Of a stretch of DNA of 64,000 bases, positions 22,282-33,985 are shown one piece after another. Below the pieces are notes generated by a model. That model saw only the letters and a list, made by a program, of their open reading frames with translations. It searched no databases and was not told where the DNA came from. The stretch is from Carposina sasakii (Eukaryota > Arthropoda > Insecta > Lepidoptera > Carposinidae): positions 1,240,001 to 1,304,000 of the forward strand of contig CP053171.1 of assembly GCA_014607495.2 (NCBI GenBank), given 5' to 3'. Position 1 is the stretch's first letter. The number at the start of each line of letters is the position of its first letter. The translations under genes were made by a program, and so were the position numbers.

Positions 22282-23299
22282 AAAACTGAGTTGGAAATTA
22301 GAATATACACTCGTACTCAAGCTAAGACTGTATGAATTTACCCTGAATGAAGTGCTTTGCAATCCCTTTTTACATGTAAAGTACATACACTTTCATGTCT
22401 AACTATTACATAGCTCTGTAAATTTCTCGCAGAAATTTGAGACATCTCACTCTCACCAAGTTCATGCTACGGGCGCAGTTCGTGATGCATGTCGAATGGA
22501 CATAATATTGAGCATTTTACTTACATTAAAAAAAATGAAATTAAATGAAGTGTGATATAATTCGACTTATATGAGTATTCACCGAGCAAATAATTAGATG
22601 TAGAGGTAAGTATAAGAGGTAAATGAGACGTAAGAATTCATATATTTCACAAAATTTTGTTAAGCACTTTACATAAAAGACTCATCTGATAATTAGAATA
22701 TTAATAAAGCACTCGAAAGGAGTATCAACAACACAATTTAGGTCATAATAATGTAAATAACACAAATATAAATAGTCGCTGAGGATAGAAATATAGAGGA
22801 ACATCATTTCGGAAGTCTGTAAAGAAGAACATCGCTAGCGGAGCTGTGTGGCAAAACCGGCTGACCAACAACTCGAATATTTACTCAAGAGAATAACATA
22901 TTATACGAATCCACAGGTCCAACAAAGGGGGTTTCATAAGCGTAATTATATGAATATGCTGATGATAATCCACTATACCTATAAACCAAATTAAAGATAC
23001 GAAATCCCATATCACATGTTTATTTATTTTTCAATATGGTATGAGCATTCCTGATTTGTTAGGATTTTTTCGGCGAGCGATTAGGACACAAAATATCTGA
23101 TCTGAGTCCAAATTATCTACTTTTACAAATTGATGTAGGCTTTTCGGACAATCGGTGTCCGAAATGAATACGTTCAAATTTTGTACTCATTTCGGACAAT
23201 TTCATGAAGTACTTATTATTTGGTAGGTAGGTATTTAAAATAAATTTCTTATTAATATTTATATTAAGTATATATTATCTTAATTGAGATAAATTTATA
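22282..23299. other. No gene recognized
   Basis: AT-rich, apparently unique; no repeat partner in the window found by eye. Confidence 0.45.
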
Positions 23300-23560
23300 A
23301 GATACTTCTCCATAATATGATCTGCTGGGATATGGTTGATCGTTTCATCATTAAACATTGTGCTGAGGAATTCAGCTTTGTTTACCGAGATTTTGCTAGC
23401 TATCTGGATAAAAAAAATAACGTTGCCTATAATGTAATTTAAAAGAGATGGTGAAATTCGACATCCGAGTTAAGTGACCCGATAGTTCAGTTGGTTAGAG
23501 CGATGCACGGAATGCGAGAGGTCGTGAGTTCAAATCTCACTCGGGTGATTTTTTTTTTTC
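23300..23560 (+). mobile_element. Repeat with tRNA-like segment (family G, copy 1)
   Basis: The tRNA-like part (23476-23547) has an A-box-like TAGTTCAGTTGG, a B-box-like GAGTTCAAATC and a 6-bp acceptor stem ACCCGA/TCGGGT, but no proper anticodon stem. Upstream sequence is shared with the 36.7 and 47.2 kb copies, so it is part of a repeat, not a tRNA gene. Confidence 0.65.
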
Positions 23561-23661
23561 ATTTTCTTATTAATATTTATAAAAATAATTTTGTTAGTAT
23601 GTCAAGAATCTAACCACACCTTCTTAATATATTTTTTTTGTTAATGTTAATATAAACTTTC

Positions 23662-23727
23662 ATGCCATCATCAATAGATTGCATAAAACACTATGATGGC
23701 ATAAGCAAGCATAGTGTTTTATGCAAT
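23662..23727. repeat. Overlapping perfect inverted repeats
   Basis: 18-bp arms ATTGCATAAAACACTATG (23678-23695 and inverse 23710-23727) around a 14-base spacer. A second 9-bp pair ATGCCATCA/TGATGGCAT (23662-23670, 23694-23702) overlaps it. Confidence 0.6.
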
Positions 23728-23936
23728 GCACTTGTCGATGTTATAATATGTGTTATTGGATAAAGAGGTGTCATGTTCGTTATATCTTATTATTTCTTCG
23801 AACGGAGGTTAAGCTTTATCACATTATTAAGCGAACTAAATGAAGGCTTCCTATTGAAGAAAAATTATACGTTGACGAACTTTTACAATTCGAATTAAAA
23901 AAACGTCGTTATTTCGTTGAAGATGTATTCTCGTAC

Positions 23937-24166
23937 GTAGTCAGGCCACATCTGTCATAGAACCGATGGACGGTGGAGTAAACGGGTTCTCGAATGGAGA
24001 CCGTGCCTCGGCAAGCGTAGCGTGTGGCGCCCTGCGGCCAGATAGACCGATAACTTAAAGAAGACGGCTGGTAGTGACTGGATGGCAAAAAAGGAGATCG
24101 AGCCATGTGGTGTACACTGGGGGAGCCCTACGTGAGTGGGGGAGTGAACTGCAATAGGCTGACGAC
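23937..24166 (+). mobile_element. RTE-type LINE 3' fragment with 12-bp target-site duplication
   Basis: Decayed coding for the RT C-terminal region (GHI.RR.DGRW pattern) ending in ACTGCAATAGGCTGACGAC. Flanked by GTATTCTCGTAC at 23925-23936 and 24167-24178. It supplies the same tail as the family B SINEs. Confidence 0.75.
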
Positions 24167-24224
24167 GTATTCTCGTACAGAGTGAAATAAAATGGTATAT
24201 GCCATGGATTAAGTGATAAGTAAT

Positions 24225-24718
24225 GAATAGCCTACTAATAAATATCCTATTCACAAAATTTAAGACTCAAAGCAACATGTTTATTTCTCAAGATTGTAAG
24301 AACATTTCCGAAATGTTTTGGATTACTCTACACTATTTAAAAATAAATTGGCCGCGTGGTGCCGGCAGAGTAAGATTTGTACCACCCCATGTCTGCCCGT
24401 GGGTATCGTACGAGGCGATTAAGGGTTTCCGGGAGGTGGACAGCAGCGCCTCCCGTGTTAACAACATAGTCCAAAATACAAACTGCGGTCACCAACCCGC
24501 ATGCCCAGCGTGGTGACTATGGGCAAATGCCACCCATGGCAGTCTTGTGGCGTGCCCTGGGGTAGGCCTACGTCCAACAGTGGACTGAAATAGGCTGATG
24601 ATGATGATTTAAAAATATAAACATGTGAGCCTCTAATTTTGTGTAGATATAGGTTCTTTAAAGTTGGCTATATTTATAGATTTTCATATAACATACCTCG
24701 TTTGTTACAACCTCTATA
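24225..24718. mobile_element. Family D MITE split by a SINE
   Basis: Left part 24225-24344 and right part 24617-24718 together make one MITE. The SINE at 24345-24606 inserted within it and duplicated ATTTAAAAAT. Confidence 0.65.
24345..24606 (+). mobile_element. Family B SINE nested in a MITE
   Basis: Full-length copy flanked by a perfect 10-bp direct repeat ATTTAAAAAT (24335-24344 and 24607-24616). It interrupts a family D MITE. It ends in GATGATGATG before the duplicated target. Confidence 0.8.
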
Positions 24719-24931
24719 AGGTTTTATCTTCATACTCATAAAATTCATGTTACCGGTGGATAGTATCAGGATCTAGAACCAACTCCTCTAATTTCGGAGC
24801 TTCTAGTATATTAGTTCAGATAAGCGGCGACATCGGTCAATATCACATAATAATTTGGATGGAGTCCAACCCAGGCCCGGCATGAATTTAGTTCGTCGTA
24901 ATAAACAGAATTTTTGTTATAAAATTATTAA

Positions 24932-25030
24932 TATAGAAATGGAAAAAATTCTTCACCCGAGTGGGAATCGAACCCACGACCATTGCAAACCGTGCCAGCC
25001 GCTCTAACCACTGAGCTACCGGGTCAATAA
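24932..25030 (-). mobile_element. tRNA-like repeat (family G, copy 2)
   Basis: The minus strand has GTAGCTCAGTGGTTAGAGCG and GTGGGTTCGATTCCCAC (good D and T arms) with an acceptor CCCGG/TCGGG. The anticodon stem cannot pair. An AATAATTTTATAA-type tail is shared with other copies. Confidence 0.65.
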
Positions 25031-25224
25031 TTTTTGTTATTGAATTATGTCATTTTCTGCGTTACAAATTTTCAAAGCAAAGTCAATAAAAATATTTTTC
25101 ACAAATCACCAAAAGTTTGATAAACCAAAATAAGGTATCCAGAACTGCTAGACCACGAAGAATATCCCACAGTCACGGTTAGCATACTGGGCTCAGATGG
25201 TTAATGATTAGGTAATGATCACGG

Positions 25225-25830
25225 AGCGAATTCTCGAAAAGCCTCGAGTTGGAACGAAGCCGAAACGGAACCGTTGTGGACGCTCAGAAGAAAGCAACAA
25301 TTACTTTACGGTGACGTAATTAGACACATTTCAGCACGAAACAGATATTTGTTTTTATTCTGTCATACTCGCGACCGATGCGTGCTAAAATATACTAAAT
25401 TACTCAAGCGGTAAGTATAAGACCTAATGTTGGTTTTGCCATAAAGGAGAACTGTGTACCAGCTCTCCTGGATTTCGTCTTTAGGCGACCTTAACTCTTA
25501 TTAGCTCCACGTTGGTGGCTATTAAGCCCCGAATCGCTAACTTATGCCTGACAGACCGTAACAAATCGCACCTTGGGGTGGTGACCGTTGCCAAAGCAAA
25601 AGCTTTGCGATTTATTTATTTTTGGGTTGTTTAAATTCACCTCCTTTTTTGTTTGGTAGCGGTTTCATTTTTGGGGTGCGAACATAGAAAGTAACATATA
25701 ATTAGACAATCGACAAACAAGTTGTTAATGCTTTCATGTCGAATAAATGATTTTGAAAATGAATTTGAATATATTACTTCGCCCCGCGTTTCGTTAGTGG
25801 TTGCGTTTCGGCTCAAAAATATTCAAAAAT
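25225..25830 (+). repeat. Repeat (family Q) split by a 360-base insertion
   Basis: 25225-25410 and about 25770-25830 together match the inverse of 43275-43495 (GGTGACGTAATTAGACAC, CATACTCGCGACCG, CGCGTTTCGTTA, TTGCGTTTCGG). The inserted 25411-25770 ends in an AAATGATTTTGAAAATG stretch resembling a retroposon tail. Confidence 0.5.
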
Positions 25831-26924
25831 TGCCCTCCAGCTGATGTATTCTAGTGTAACACGTACAAGTAAGATTTTTTCATAAACGTAATATTCCCAT
25901 TGTTCTTCGAAAAGTAAAGTTTTAGTTAATTTCAAAAGAATACTTACTAGAAAATTATTGAATACATTTTATAGTATTTTCAAGTAAAGATTCTGGCTTT
26001 AGAAAATTAATACCTATTAGTAAAGAGAACAACAAAGTTTCTGACTAGATTATTTTTCCATTATTCGGTTCAGTGAATAACATATTATTCAGTGTTCTGT
26101 CTGAAGTAAATAAATGAATGTTTTGCTTACATATAAGATCACAATTTTTCAGTTTTAACACCTAGACAAGATTTATAAAAATGAAATAATTAGGTAAAGC
26201 TTAGACATGGTGTAATATACTTGGGGTAACAGAAGGGTTCTGTTAAGCAATATGGAAATTCACCTTCTATTACACCCTGTATACCACGTTCTAGGGTAAA
26301 GACATTGTCTTATTAGTAAAAAATCACCGTATTAAAATTGATTTTCGTTTTGGATCTTCTCTATGTGTATAGTTACATAAAAAAATGTTTGCTGACTTTT
26401 AATACAAAAAAATAATATAAAAAAATTAAAACAAAGCCAATCCCTCCAGGTTGCTAATTTATATGTTATTTATTTAAATTGTTAAAATAAAAAATACATA
26501 ACATCAAGGTACAAAGAACTTTGACGTGATTATAGGATCTAATCTACCTGCTTCTAACATCAATTCCAACATACCCAAATCATTAGTAAATCCGAGACCA
26601 GAAGTCAGTTCCACATCACACAGACCTAATACCCTTAATGCAGGGCTTATCAAAATAGAATAAAGGGCGACACCCTTTATCCAACGAACCGTGGTACGGA
26701 ACGGCGATGTGGTCTATTTTGGGCGGGCTGTTTAAAAACATTTCCTTGTACTGTAGCCACTACATAGGTCAGAAAACATAGTAGATCCCAAATTGAAAAA
26801 ATAAAAAGGTTTTTTCTTTGTTTGTATATAAAAAATAATAAGATTTTAATGTTGTATGCCATATTTCTTTTTGTGTATGTGCAATAAAGAATAAAGAATA
26901 AAGATCTCGATAAGAACGATGGAC

Positions 26925-27030
26925 CGATAACTTAAAGAGATGGCAAAAACGGGAGATCGAGCCATGTGGCGTACACTGGGGGAGGCCTACGTCCAGCAGT
27001 GGACTGCAATAGGCTGATGACGATGACGAA
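26925..27030 (+). mobile_element. RTE-type LINE tail fragment
   Basis: ATGGACCGATAACTTAAAGA, then GGGGGAGGCCTACGTCCAGC and a GATGACGATGACGAAG end. The same 3' end as at 24.0 kb, with an internal deletion. Confidence 0.6.
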
Positions 27031-27509
27031 GAATGACGGTGAATCTATAGAAAAACATAGCCATGAACTTAAAACAGAATTGATTTTATTGTTTTAAGCA
27101 ATGTCGTGACGGGGAAATCCCAATTTATGAATGACAGCTACACGCCTACTGTATTGCGTATTGTATTGTTTTATAGTCTCAACACCTTGTGCTTGAGCAA
27201 ATCTATGAAATCTGCCTTTTTTTCTTTACCTACTGTTTTCTACTGTTTTTTTTTAGGCGAGTTGCTGTTTTTTAGTCTTTTGAGGTTGGCAACACTGTAT
27301 TGCTGTGAGTAAATTTGCATCTCCTTCCGTGCATATCGAAGGAACAGTTTAGTGGCGTTTTCTCTCTGACGATGAGCGATCAACTTGTGGCCATTGCTCT
27401 TTTACAACTGACTCCGCTGTGATAAAGGTGGCTAATATAGTCTTATTTGTGGTCCTCTAGTTCTAACTACATAATTTTCGGAAAATCAGCCTTGTGTATA
27501 TTATGTATG

Positions 27510-27765
27510 TATACAGGGTGTAACAAAAGGGGTATGTTGAGCGAAAAGCTATGAATATAGCCTACTATAAAGAAAACTTGAGACTCGAAATCACATGTTT
27601 ATTTTTCTAGATAGTATGGAGAATTCCTAATCCACTCAGGAATGTTCATACAATCTTGAAAAATAAACATGTGATTTAGAGTCTCAAATTCTGGGGATAG
27701 GTTCTCTACAGTGGGTTGTTTTTATAGCATTTCGCTCAACATACCCTTTTTGTTACACCCTGTAT
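27510..27765. mobile_element. Palindromic MITE (family D)
   Basis: ACAGGGTGTAACAAAAGGGG at the left, TTTTTGTTACACCCTGTAT at the right. Both strands share GCGAAAAGCTATGA-like and AAATAAACATGTGATTT segments. Confidence 0.75.
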
Positions 27766-27989
27766 ATGGTATAGGTAATTATATTATACGAAGATCTACT
27801 TCTATAACTGAACTATGTGAAATGTCGCTGGAAAAAGAGATTTGGACCGATAAGGATTTGGCTTCATTCTAATGAGATTTCGATATTTTTTACGGCACAA
27901 AGAGGAAAAGATAAGAAAAAGAAGTGATACGAGTATATCTAAATTTTCTGCTCTGAATACTTTTGTGTAGGTAGATACTATACTACTCG

Positions 27990-28150
27990 TATTATCATAG
28001 TTCAGAGATCCCGTAGTGGTGACAGATGTAAATGATCAGAGACAAGTTGCTACCTTATCCCCTAAGATAATAACCGAGTTCCTTAGTCGACTCTTACGAC
28101 ATGCACGGAAAGAGATGCAGCTGATGTATTCTAGTGTAACCCAGCATCCG
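27990..28150 (+). repeat. Family I repeat
   Basis: GACAGATGTAAATGATCAGA through CTTACGACATGCACGGAAAG to GTATTCTAGTGTAACCC. Confidence 0.5.
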
Positions 28151-28291
28151 CATAGGGATCTCCCTTATGATATTGCAGTTCTGGCTACCCGATTTCGAAT
28201 ACACATCATTAAAGGATACGTCTATATTTTAGTTTAACTCACCTATTTCTGGTTTTTTGAAAAAGTTGTAATGTATTGACGTTATTTCAAT

Positions 28292-28416
28292 CTTCACTAT
28301 GGGTGCGCCCACCACCAGGCCCTACACCCTCCACTGACCCTCAGATCTGATAACTCATAACTGCGAAAACAGGCACTTGCACTAAATACAATCGCCAGGA
28401 GAAACCAGACCCGAGT
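28292..28416 (-). repeat. Snap-back repeat family, single minus-strand arm (copy 3)
   Basis: Begins TTCACTATGGGTGCGCCCAC and ends near GAGAAACCAGACCCGAG. The inverse of the family body; no partner arm or tail here. Confidence 0.55.
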
Positions 28417-28439
28417 ACCTATTTAAATTAGCAAATATT

Positions 28440-28891
28440 CATAGCATGACTTCAGACCAATTATTCTAAGGCGGAAGACACAGAAAATTTTTGCAGGAAA
28501 ATTCCGAAATTTTCCGACATTTTTTTTCATATTTTCAGGAAAAAATTGTTTAGTTCGTTTAATTATGCCTTAAATAATGACATAAAAATAAAATTTTAAC
28601 CAAAAGATTATTTTCAAAAAAAAGTTGCCCTCAAAAAAAAAAAAAAAAAACTGATTAACCCTAATGGAGAGTCACAATTGATCCAAAAAACAGAAATGGG
28701 TAACACAATAACTAATAAGCCCATTAAATTAGTCACAGGATCGGCCGATACAATTAGCGCGGAGAGCAAAAATTACTGAAAATCATATCAAAAATACATT
28801 TCCTGCGAGTAATAACACTGTCGTATAACTCAACAGAATGGTACTTGTTCAGCATTTCAGTATTTGACTGGCTGTCACCTACACCCTGTAT
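28440..28891 (+). mobile_element. Family N element, left end lost
   Basis: Colinear with 49381-49860 from GCAGGAAAATTCCGAAATTT onward. The right end ACACCCTGTATA is kept. Confidence 0.65.
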
Positions 28892-30055
28892 AATATTACC
28901 TCGTATGCTTAAATTCATAAAATAATATTTTAATGATTTTCATTCTGTTACAAAATACAGTTTAAAAAGTTACGAGTATACGTAAACTTTGAAACACAAG
29001 GAACATACACATATTTTTATAGTGAATTATTATTAATATGCAGAGAAAAAATATAAATACATGCGCTATAACGGTCACCGCAAAAGCTTCAAGCCAGCTT
29101 AAAGCAGCGTAAAAGATCCGAGAGCCGCATTAAGAGAACTCTTATTTTTTTAAGCTCCTTTTTCCTAATTACTTCTGCAAGTATCATAAAACTGAATTGC
29201 CCCGTAAATAAGAGCAGTTTATTTGTTTAAAGGTCGAATCGTGAGGAGTATATTTGAGTTCTTTGAAAAAAGGTTACAGATTAAAAAGGTCGTCGTACAC
29301 CTGCCCTCTTGACGTAGTTGAAAATACAATAAAAAATAAAAATAAGACCGATAGCAAAAGGTATTGTGATCAAATCAAATTGTTTTATTGCGACTCAGTG
29401 TTACAGTTATAGTCGTAGGTAGATTACGATGTATTAACATTATTCTGTTATATGTCATGTTTTTATTGTTACAAAGCCAGTCCCACTGCTGGGCAATGAT
29501 GGCCCAACTAACTCATGCACATGGATCAGTATTTATTTACAACCAAAATAGAAGTTTTATTAATGTAAAAAGGTAGTTCGCTGATATTTTGGTCTCCAGA
29601 AATATCGAATATGTATTTGGTAGATAAACCCCACTGAAATGATGATGATACTTTAACTTTTTAACTAGGTTATTTCTAATTCTTTAACTCTTTAGTCTAC
29701 AAATAAAAAATAATGATAAAATTACCTAATATAGATAGATATCTTTCAACTATTTTACTATTAGAGTCGTGAATAGTATGCTATTAGTATGAGAACTTTT
29801 TTACAACTTGTATTTTTAAAAGGGTATTCGGAAAGTATAGCACTAACCCACATTCTTTGTTTTCAATATTAAAATGTGCGTTGAACCTTACCATTAATTT
29901 TCGTTAAAGCCCAGTTTCGCCGCAATCAGACAGAGGGCGCTGAGTGAGTGGATTGACACAACAAGTTTGTTGTTAAGTATAATTGCTAGTAAACTGGACA
30001 ATTGAATGCTTTTGTCTTCGTTCGAGATAACTACAGCAAGAATTTCCTGAAATAT
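28892..30055. other. No gene recognized
   Basis: AT-rich. A short CCCACTGCTGGGCAATGATG piece at 29481 is a retroposon tail remnant; the rest looks unique. Confidence 0.45.
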
Positions 30056-30313
30056 GGCCGCGTGGTGCCGGCAGAGTAGAATTCGTACCACCCCATGTCT
30101 GCCCGTGGGTATAGTACGAGGCGATTAAGGGTTTCCGGGAGATGGGCAGCAGCGCGTCCCAAGTTGACAACAAAGTCCAAAATACAAACTGCGGTCACCA
30201 ACCCGCCTGCCCAGCGTGGTGACTATGGGCAAATACCCCCCATGGCAGTCTTGTCGCGTGCCCTGGGGGGAGGCCTACGTCCAGCAGTGGACTACAATAG
30301 GCTGGTGATGATG
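30056..30313 (+). mobile_element. Family B SINE
   Basis: GGCCGCGTGGTGCCGGCAG start, CACCAACCCGCCTGCCCAGC middle, GGCTGGTGATGATG end. Nearly full length. Confidence 0.7.
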
Positions 30314-30837
30314 CAAAAAATCTCTCCGGATCGGTTACGAGCAATTATGGCTATAGAAAGTGCCAAATAAATATACATACATATATACATAGACTTGAAG
30401 AACATAACCCTACTTCTGATGCAGTTGAGTAAAAAAAATGAGTTTTTAAGATTGTAGTATGTAAGTATCTAGTATAAAAGATAATGGACGTAAGACTATG
30501 GTTACCATAGTATGTATATTCTTCTTTTCCACCCTTCCCGAAACTTTCAGTTAAAAGCACACTGAAATAAAAATAAACTCTTTTTATTATTTTCGCAAAC
30601 TAACTAAAACTCCTATTTGCCAGTTTTCCTTTAGTTCGCGGAAGTTATGCGAACTTCGAATATGACCTCTATTTACGTAAGATGGGAGTTTTCTTTGATA
30701 TCTCACGTTGATTAGTTTGCTTAGTGGACCGAATTCTAAATCGAATTCGTGAGAGAATTTCTAAAAAAAAAAGTGGACCGATTTCACTAGTGAATACTTT
30801 TCGACGAAGATAAACATACATACATAAACACACAGTT

Positions 30838-31000
30838 GTGTTCCCAAAAAGGGGTAGCCAGAATTGCAGAATCGTGAAAGAAATTCTATAGCCACGTTCA
30901 TAGCGGCGCTAGAATAGGTAACAAGATGCTCGCTCATCGCCGCCAAGGTCCCCGAGTTCCTTAGTCGACACTAGCACTTAAGGAAGGAAATGCTGCCGAT
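30838..31000 (+). repeat. Family I repeat
   Basis: GTGTTCCCAAAAAGGGGTAG start, CAGAATCGTGAAAG and CCTTAGTCGACACTAGC later. Confidence 0.5.
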
Positions 31001-31690
31001 ATTTCTTGTTTAGGGATTTAGGTACTGGGCCGACGGGAAATTTTAAGAGTACAGTCAAAGAGTTTTTAAAAAATCTGTGTGTTTTCTCTTCTTTCTTCTT
31101 CCGCGCGGAATCTCTCGTAGGGTTTAGGTTCACAGTTCACTATAGTCCACTTTTAGGGTGGCACTCTTACTGGGTAGGTCAGTTTGTCACACACGAAAAT
31201 TCACTTGCCGAGACGCGAGGTCGGTACCGCGATGGTTGAGCAACAACTACTAGCGTGGCGGGGCAAAATCACACGGGGCCCGCATCCGGCGACGAAGAAA
31301 AGAGCAGACTATTCAAATAGGTAGATACAAAATTATAGTTTTAACATTTCTAACAGCTGAAAATCCCGCATCAGCATAAGACATAGCAATAAAAAAATCC
31401 TAGCAAAAGCAATAAAAATATGTACAAGGGTATCTTAAGAAAGGACTTTCAGACGTTCCCATGACAAGGTTCGAAAGGATTGCTTTGCATTCTTTATAAT
31501 TTTTTTCTCCCAAATTGTTTTCCTAGTACCTATTCACGGCTCTGAAAGAATTTTTCTTTCATTTCACAAACAAAATAACGTTCGCACACGTAATTGTGAC
31601 ACGTATCCGATGTAAACATAAATTCACTTTATATAAAGTAGCGTGTCGCAGCCATTTTGAAAGCCTTTGGGAACGCTTATATACGACGTT
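31001..31690. other. No gene recognized; left flank of the Mag/Gypsy element
   Basis: Mixed, apparently unique sequence. The last 14 bases before the element's T run are the inverse of element sequence at 31751-31764. Confidence 0.45.
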
Positions 31691-31691
31691 T

Positions 31692-33749
31692 CTAAAACAA
31701 TATCAAAATGTTTTTTTTTTTTTTAATGAATAAAACGTGGGGACTAACTAGATATTGTTTTAGAGTATTAAAACATGTCTCGTGTTTTTCATCCCAGTGC
31801 CATGCAATTTCCTTTTTTAATAGCTCCCTAATAACATGTGTTTTTTCAGATAAGTTAGAAATAAAGCTACCTACATATGTAATTAGGCCTAAGAATCGTT
31901 CCAAATCTTTTATGTTTTCAGGTCTAGGCATATTATTTATTGCGGACAAACGAGACTCGTCGGGAAATATCCCATTCTGCGTAATTTTGTGCCCTAAATA
32001 ATTTAATTCAGTCAACCCAATTTTACATTTATCTCTGTTTAACTTTATGTTAATCTGTCTACACCTTTCTAAAACCTGCCGCAAGCGCATGTCATGCTCC
32101 TCCTGTGTTGACCCATAACAAAGTACATCATCTACAAAAAGTATCACTCCTTCTATATCATCCAAAAAATCAAACAGTTTTTTGTGAAATATTTCAGATG
32201 CCGATGATATTCCAAATGGCATTCGCAAGAATTTATATCGGCCGAATGCTGTATTAAATGTACATAGGTCTGTAGACTCGGTATGAAGTTTTACTTGCCA
32301 GAAGGATTGCTTTGCATCCAACGTACTAAAGTACTTTGCACCCGATAACTTAGCAGTAATTTCATCTAGGGTTGGCAACTTAAAATGTTCACGTTTTATT
32401 ACTTTATTAAGATCTCGTGGGTCCAAACATATTCGAATATCTCCATTCGCCTTTTTCACCACAGTCATACTATTCACCCAGTCCGTTGGACCTTCCACCT
32501 TGGCTATGATGCCTTGGTCCAACATTTCCGATAATTTCTTTTTAACCTCATCTTTTATCGAAACTGGCAATTTGCGCGGGGCGTGTACTACCGGACATGC
32601 GTCCTTTTGTATTTGTATCTTATATTCTCCTGGAAGACACCCAAAACCCTGAAATACATCTCTATACTCATTTAATAAATTGGATTCCGAAGATTGTAAA
32701 ACAGATATTCGTTTTATTAGATTTAATTCCTCGCAAGAGGACCGTCCTAGTACAGGTGGGGAGTCTACATCTGCTATGATAAATTTTACAATGTAAAATT
32801 TTTCTTTACAATTTACTTTGAGCATGCACTTCCCTAAAACTTTGATCCTGTCACCAGTATAACCTAATAACTTTATTCCTGTTGGTGTAAACTGACTTTG
32901 ATTTAATCCGATCCCAGCCGTGAACTTATAAGGCAAAACATTCACATCAGCTCCGGTATCTAACTTAAACCGAATTTCGCAATTATTTATTTGAATGTCT
33001 ATGAACCAATCATTACTCATATGAGAAATTCTAAATACCTGTTCCGTGGAATCACCCTGCACCATGTAAACACGACACATCCTCGCGTAATGGTTTAATC
33101 GATTACACTTGACACACTTTTGACCGAATGCAGGACACCTAAATTTATTATGCACTAGTCCGCAATAAGGGCACGTTGCAGCCTGTCTTCCTCGATTGTG
33201 TCCTTGACGCGCGTCACAGTCTGGATCTACTGACCGCTGCTTAGGTCGAGTGTATGAATTGGCGCGCGGCGTTCTAAACGCAGCGGATGGAACGCGCGTG
33301 CTATACGTTATTCCTTTCTGCAATCTTTGTTTACTTTTCTGTCTTGATCGCTGCAACATCAATATCTGATTGTTATCTTTTTCCGCTTGCTCAGCTACCT
33401 CGTGAATATGTTTTTCACCTTCCTGGATCTGCTTTATACTTCCCGCTTGAACTCTTGACATTTCAGCAATTTTACAGATATCTAATGCTTTCTTTAAGTT
33501 CAAATCCGACTCCCTCAATAAACGTTCTCTTAAGCAATCTTCCCTTAAACCGCATATCATTCTATCTTTTATTAAATCATCCTTTAAATCATTGAGTTCA
33601 CATGTAGTTGCCAGTTTATTTAATTCATAAGCATATTGTTCCACCGATTCATATTCATTTTGATTTCTTGAAAAAAATTTATGACGTTCGATAGTGAGAT
33701 TCTTTTTTGGTAAAAAGAATGCGTCATACTTTTGTAACACTGCCTCCAT
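31692..33749 (-). pseudogene. gag-pol: Gag C-terminus, protease and reverse transcriptase (Mag/Gypsy), 3'-truncated
   Basis: Open for 685 codons, but it is the middle of a longer gag-pol. Residues 1-190 are gag. Zinc knuckle 1 is C193, C196, H200, C205 (CX2CX3HX4C); knuckle 2 is C212, C215, H220, C225 (CX2CX4HX4C). The aspartic protease active site is DTGAD at 264-268. RT runs from about 385 to 640, with its first catalytic Asp in STLDAKQSFWQ (D478) and FVDD at 538-541 in place of the commoner YxDD. The frame ends at about residue 672 in a lysine run encoded by the A tract, before any RNase H or integrase. The first Met shown is not the real start: family-like sequence extends upstream in frame to the frameshift near 33790. 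Confidence 0.85.
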
Positions 33750-33985
33750 TGTAAAACATTTTCCATCTCCAAAGTGATCATAAACTTCTCTGCCTTTTTG
33801 CCTATTATGTGTAGTAATATACTTATTTGCACATCATTACTTTTATCTTGCAGCTGGCACGCCTTGAAGTATATTGAGAATGCATTTTTCCATTTAATCC
33901 ACTGGCTGCTAAGATTTCCAGACGTTACATTGGACAAATCATTTTCGAAGCAAAATGGCGGTGGCGGTTGTAAAACTGATTCCAT
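33620..33985 (-). pseudogene. gag: Gag N-terminal part (frameshifted)
   Basis: A 121-codon frame starting at the first ATG after the primer-binding site. It has the capsid-like pattern of Mag/Gypsy gag (proline-rich start, WIKWKNAFSIYFKA, then ILLHIIGKKA). After about residue 65, near 33790, family-like sequence moves to the other frame, where the 685-codon ORF continues it. The simplest reading is a single-base deletion. The remaining codons of this frame are out-of-frame read-through. Confidence 0.7.

Noticed and set aside
23476..23547. Possible tRNA gene (A and B boxes, acceptor stem)
   Set aside because: No proper anticodon stem, and both flanks are shared with repeat copies at 36.7 and 47.2 kb; it is a tRNA-like part of a repeat.
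24954..25025. Possible minus-strand tRNA gene with clean D and T arms
   Set aside because: Anticodon arm cannot pair, and the same sequence with the same tail recurs at 36.7 and 47.2 kb.
30095..30370. 91-codon plus-strand ORF
   Set aside because: Entirely within a family B SINE.
31708..32001. Plus-strand ORF opposite the Gypsy RT
   Set aside because: Antisense to the intact RT frame, which carries the family motifs.
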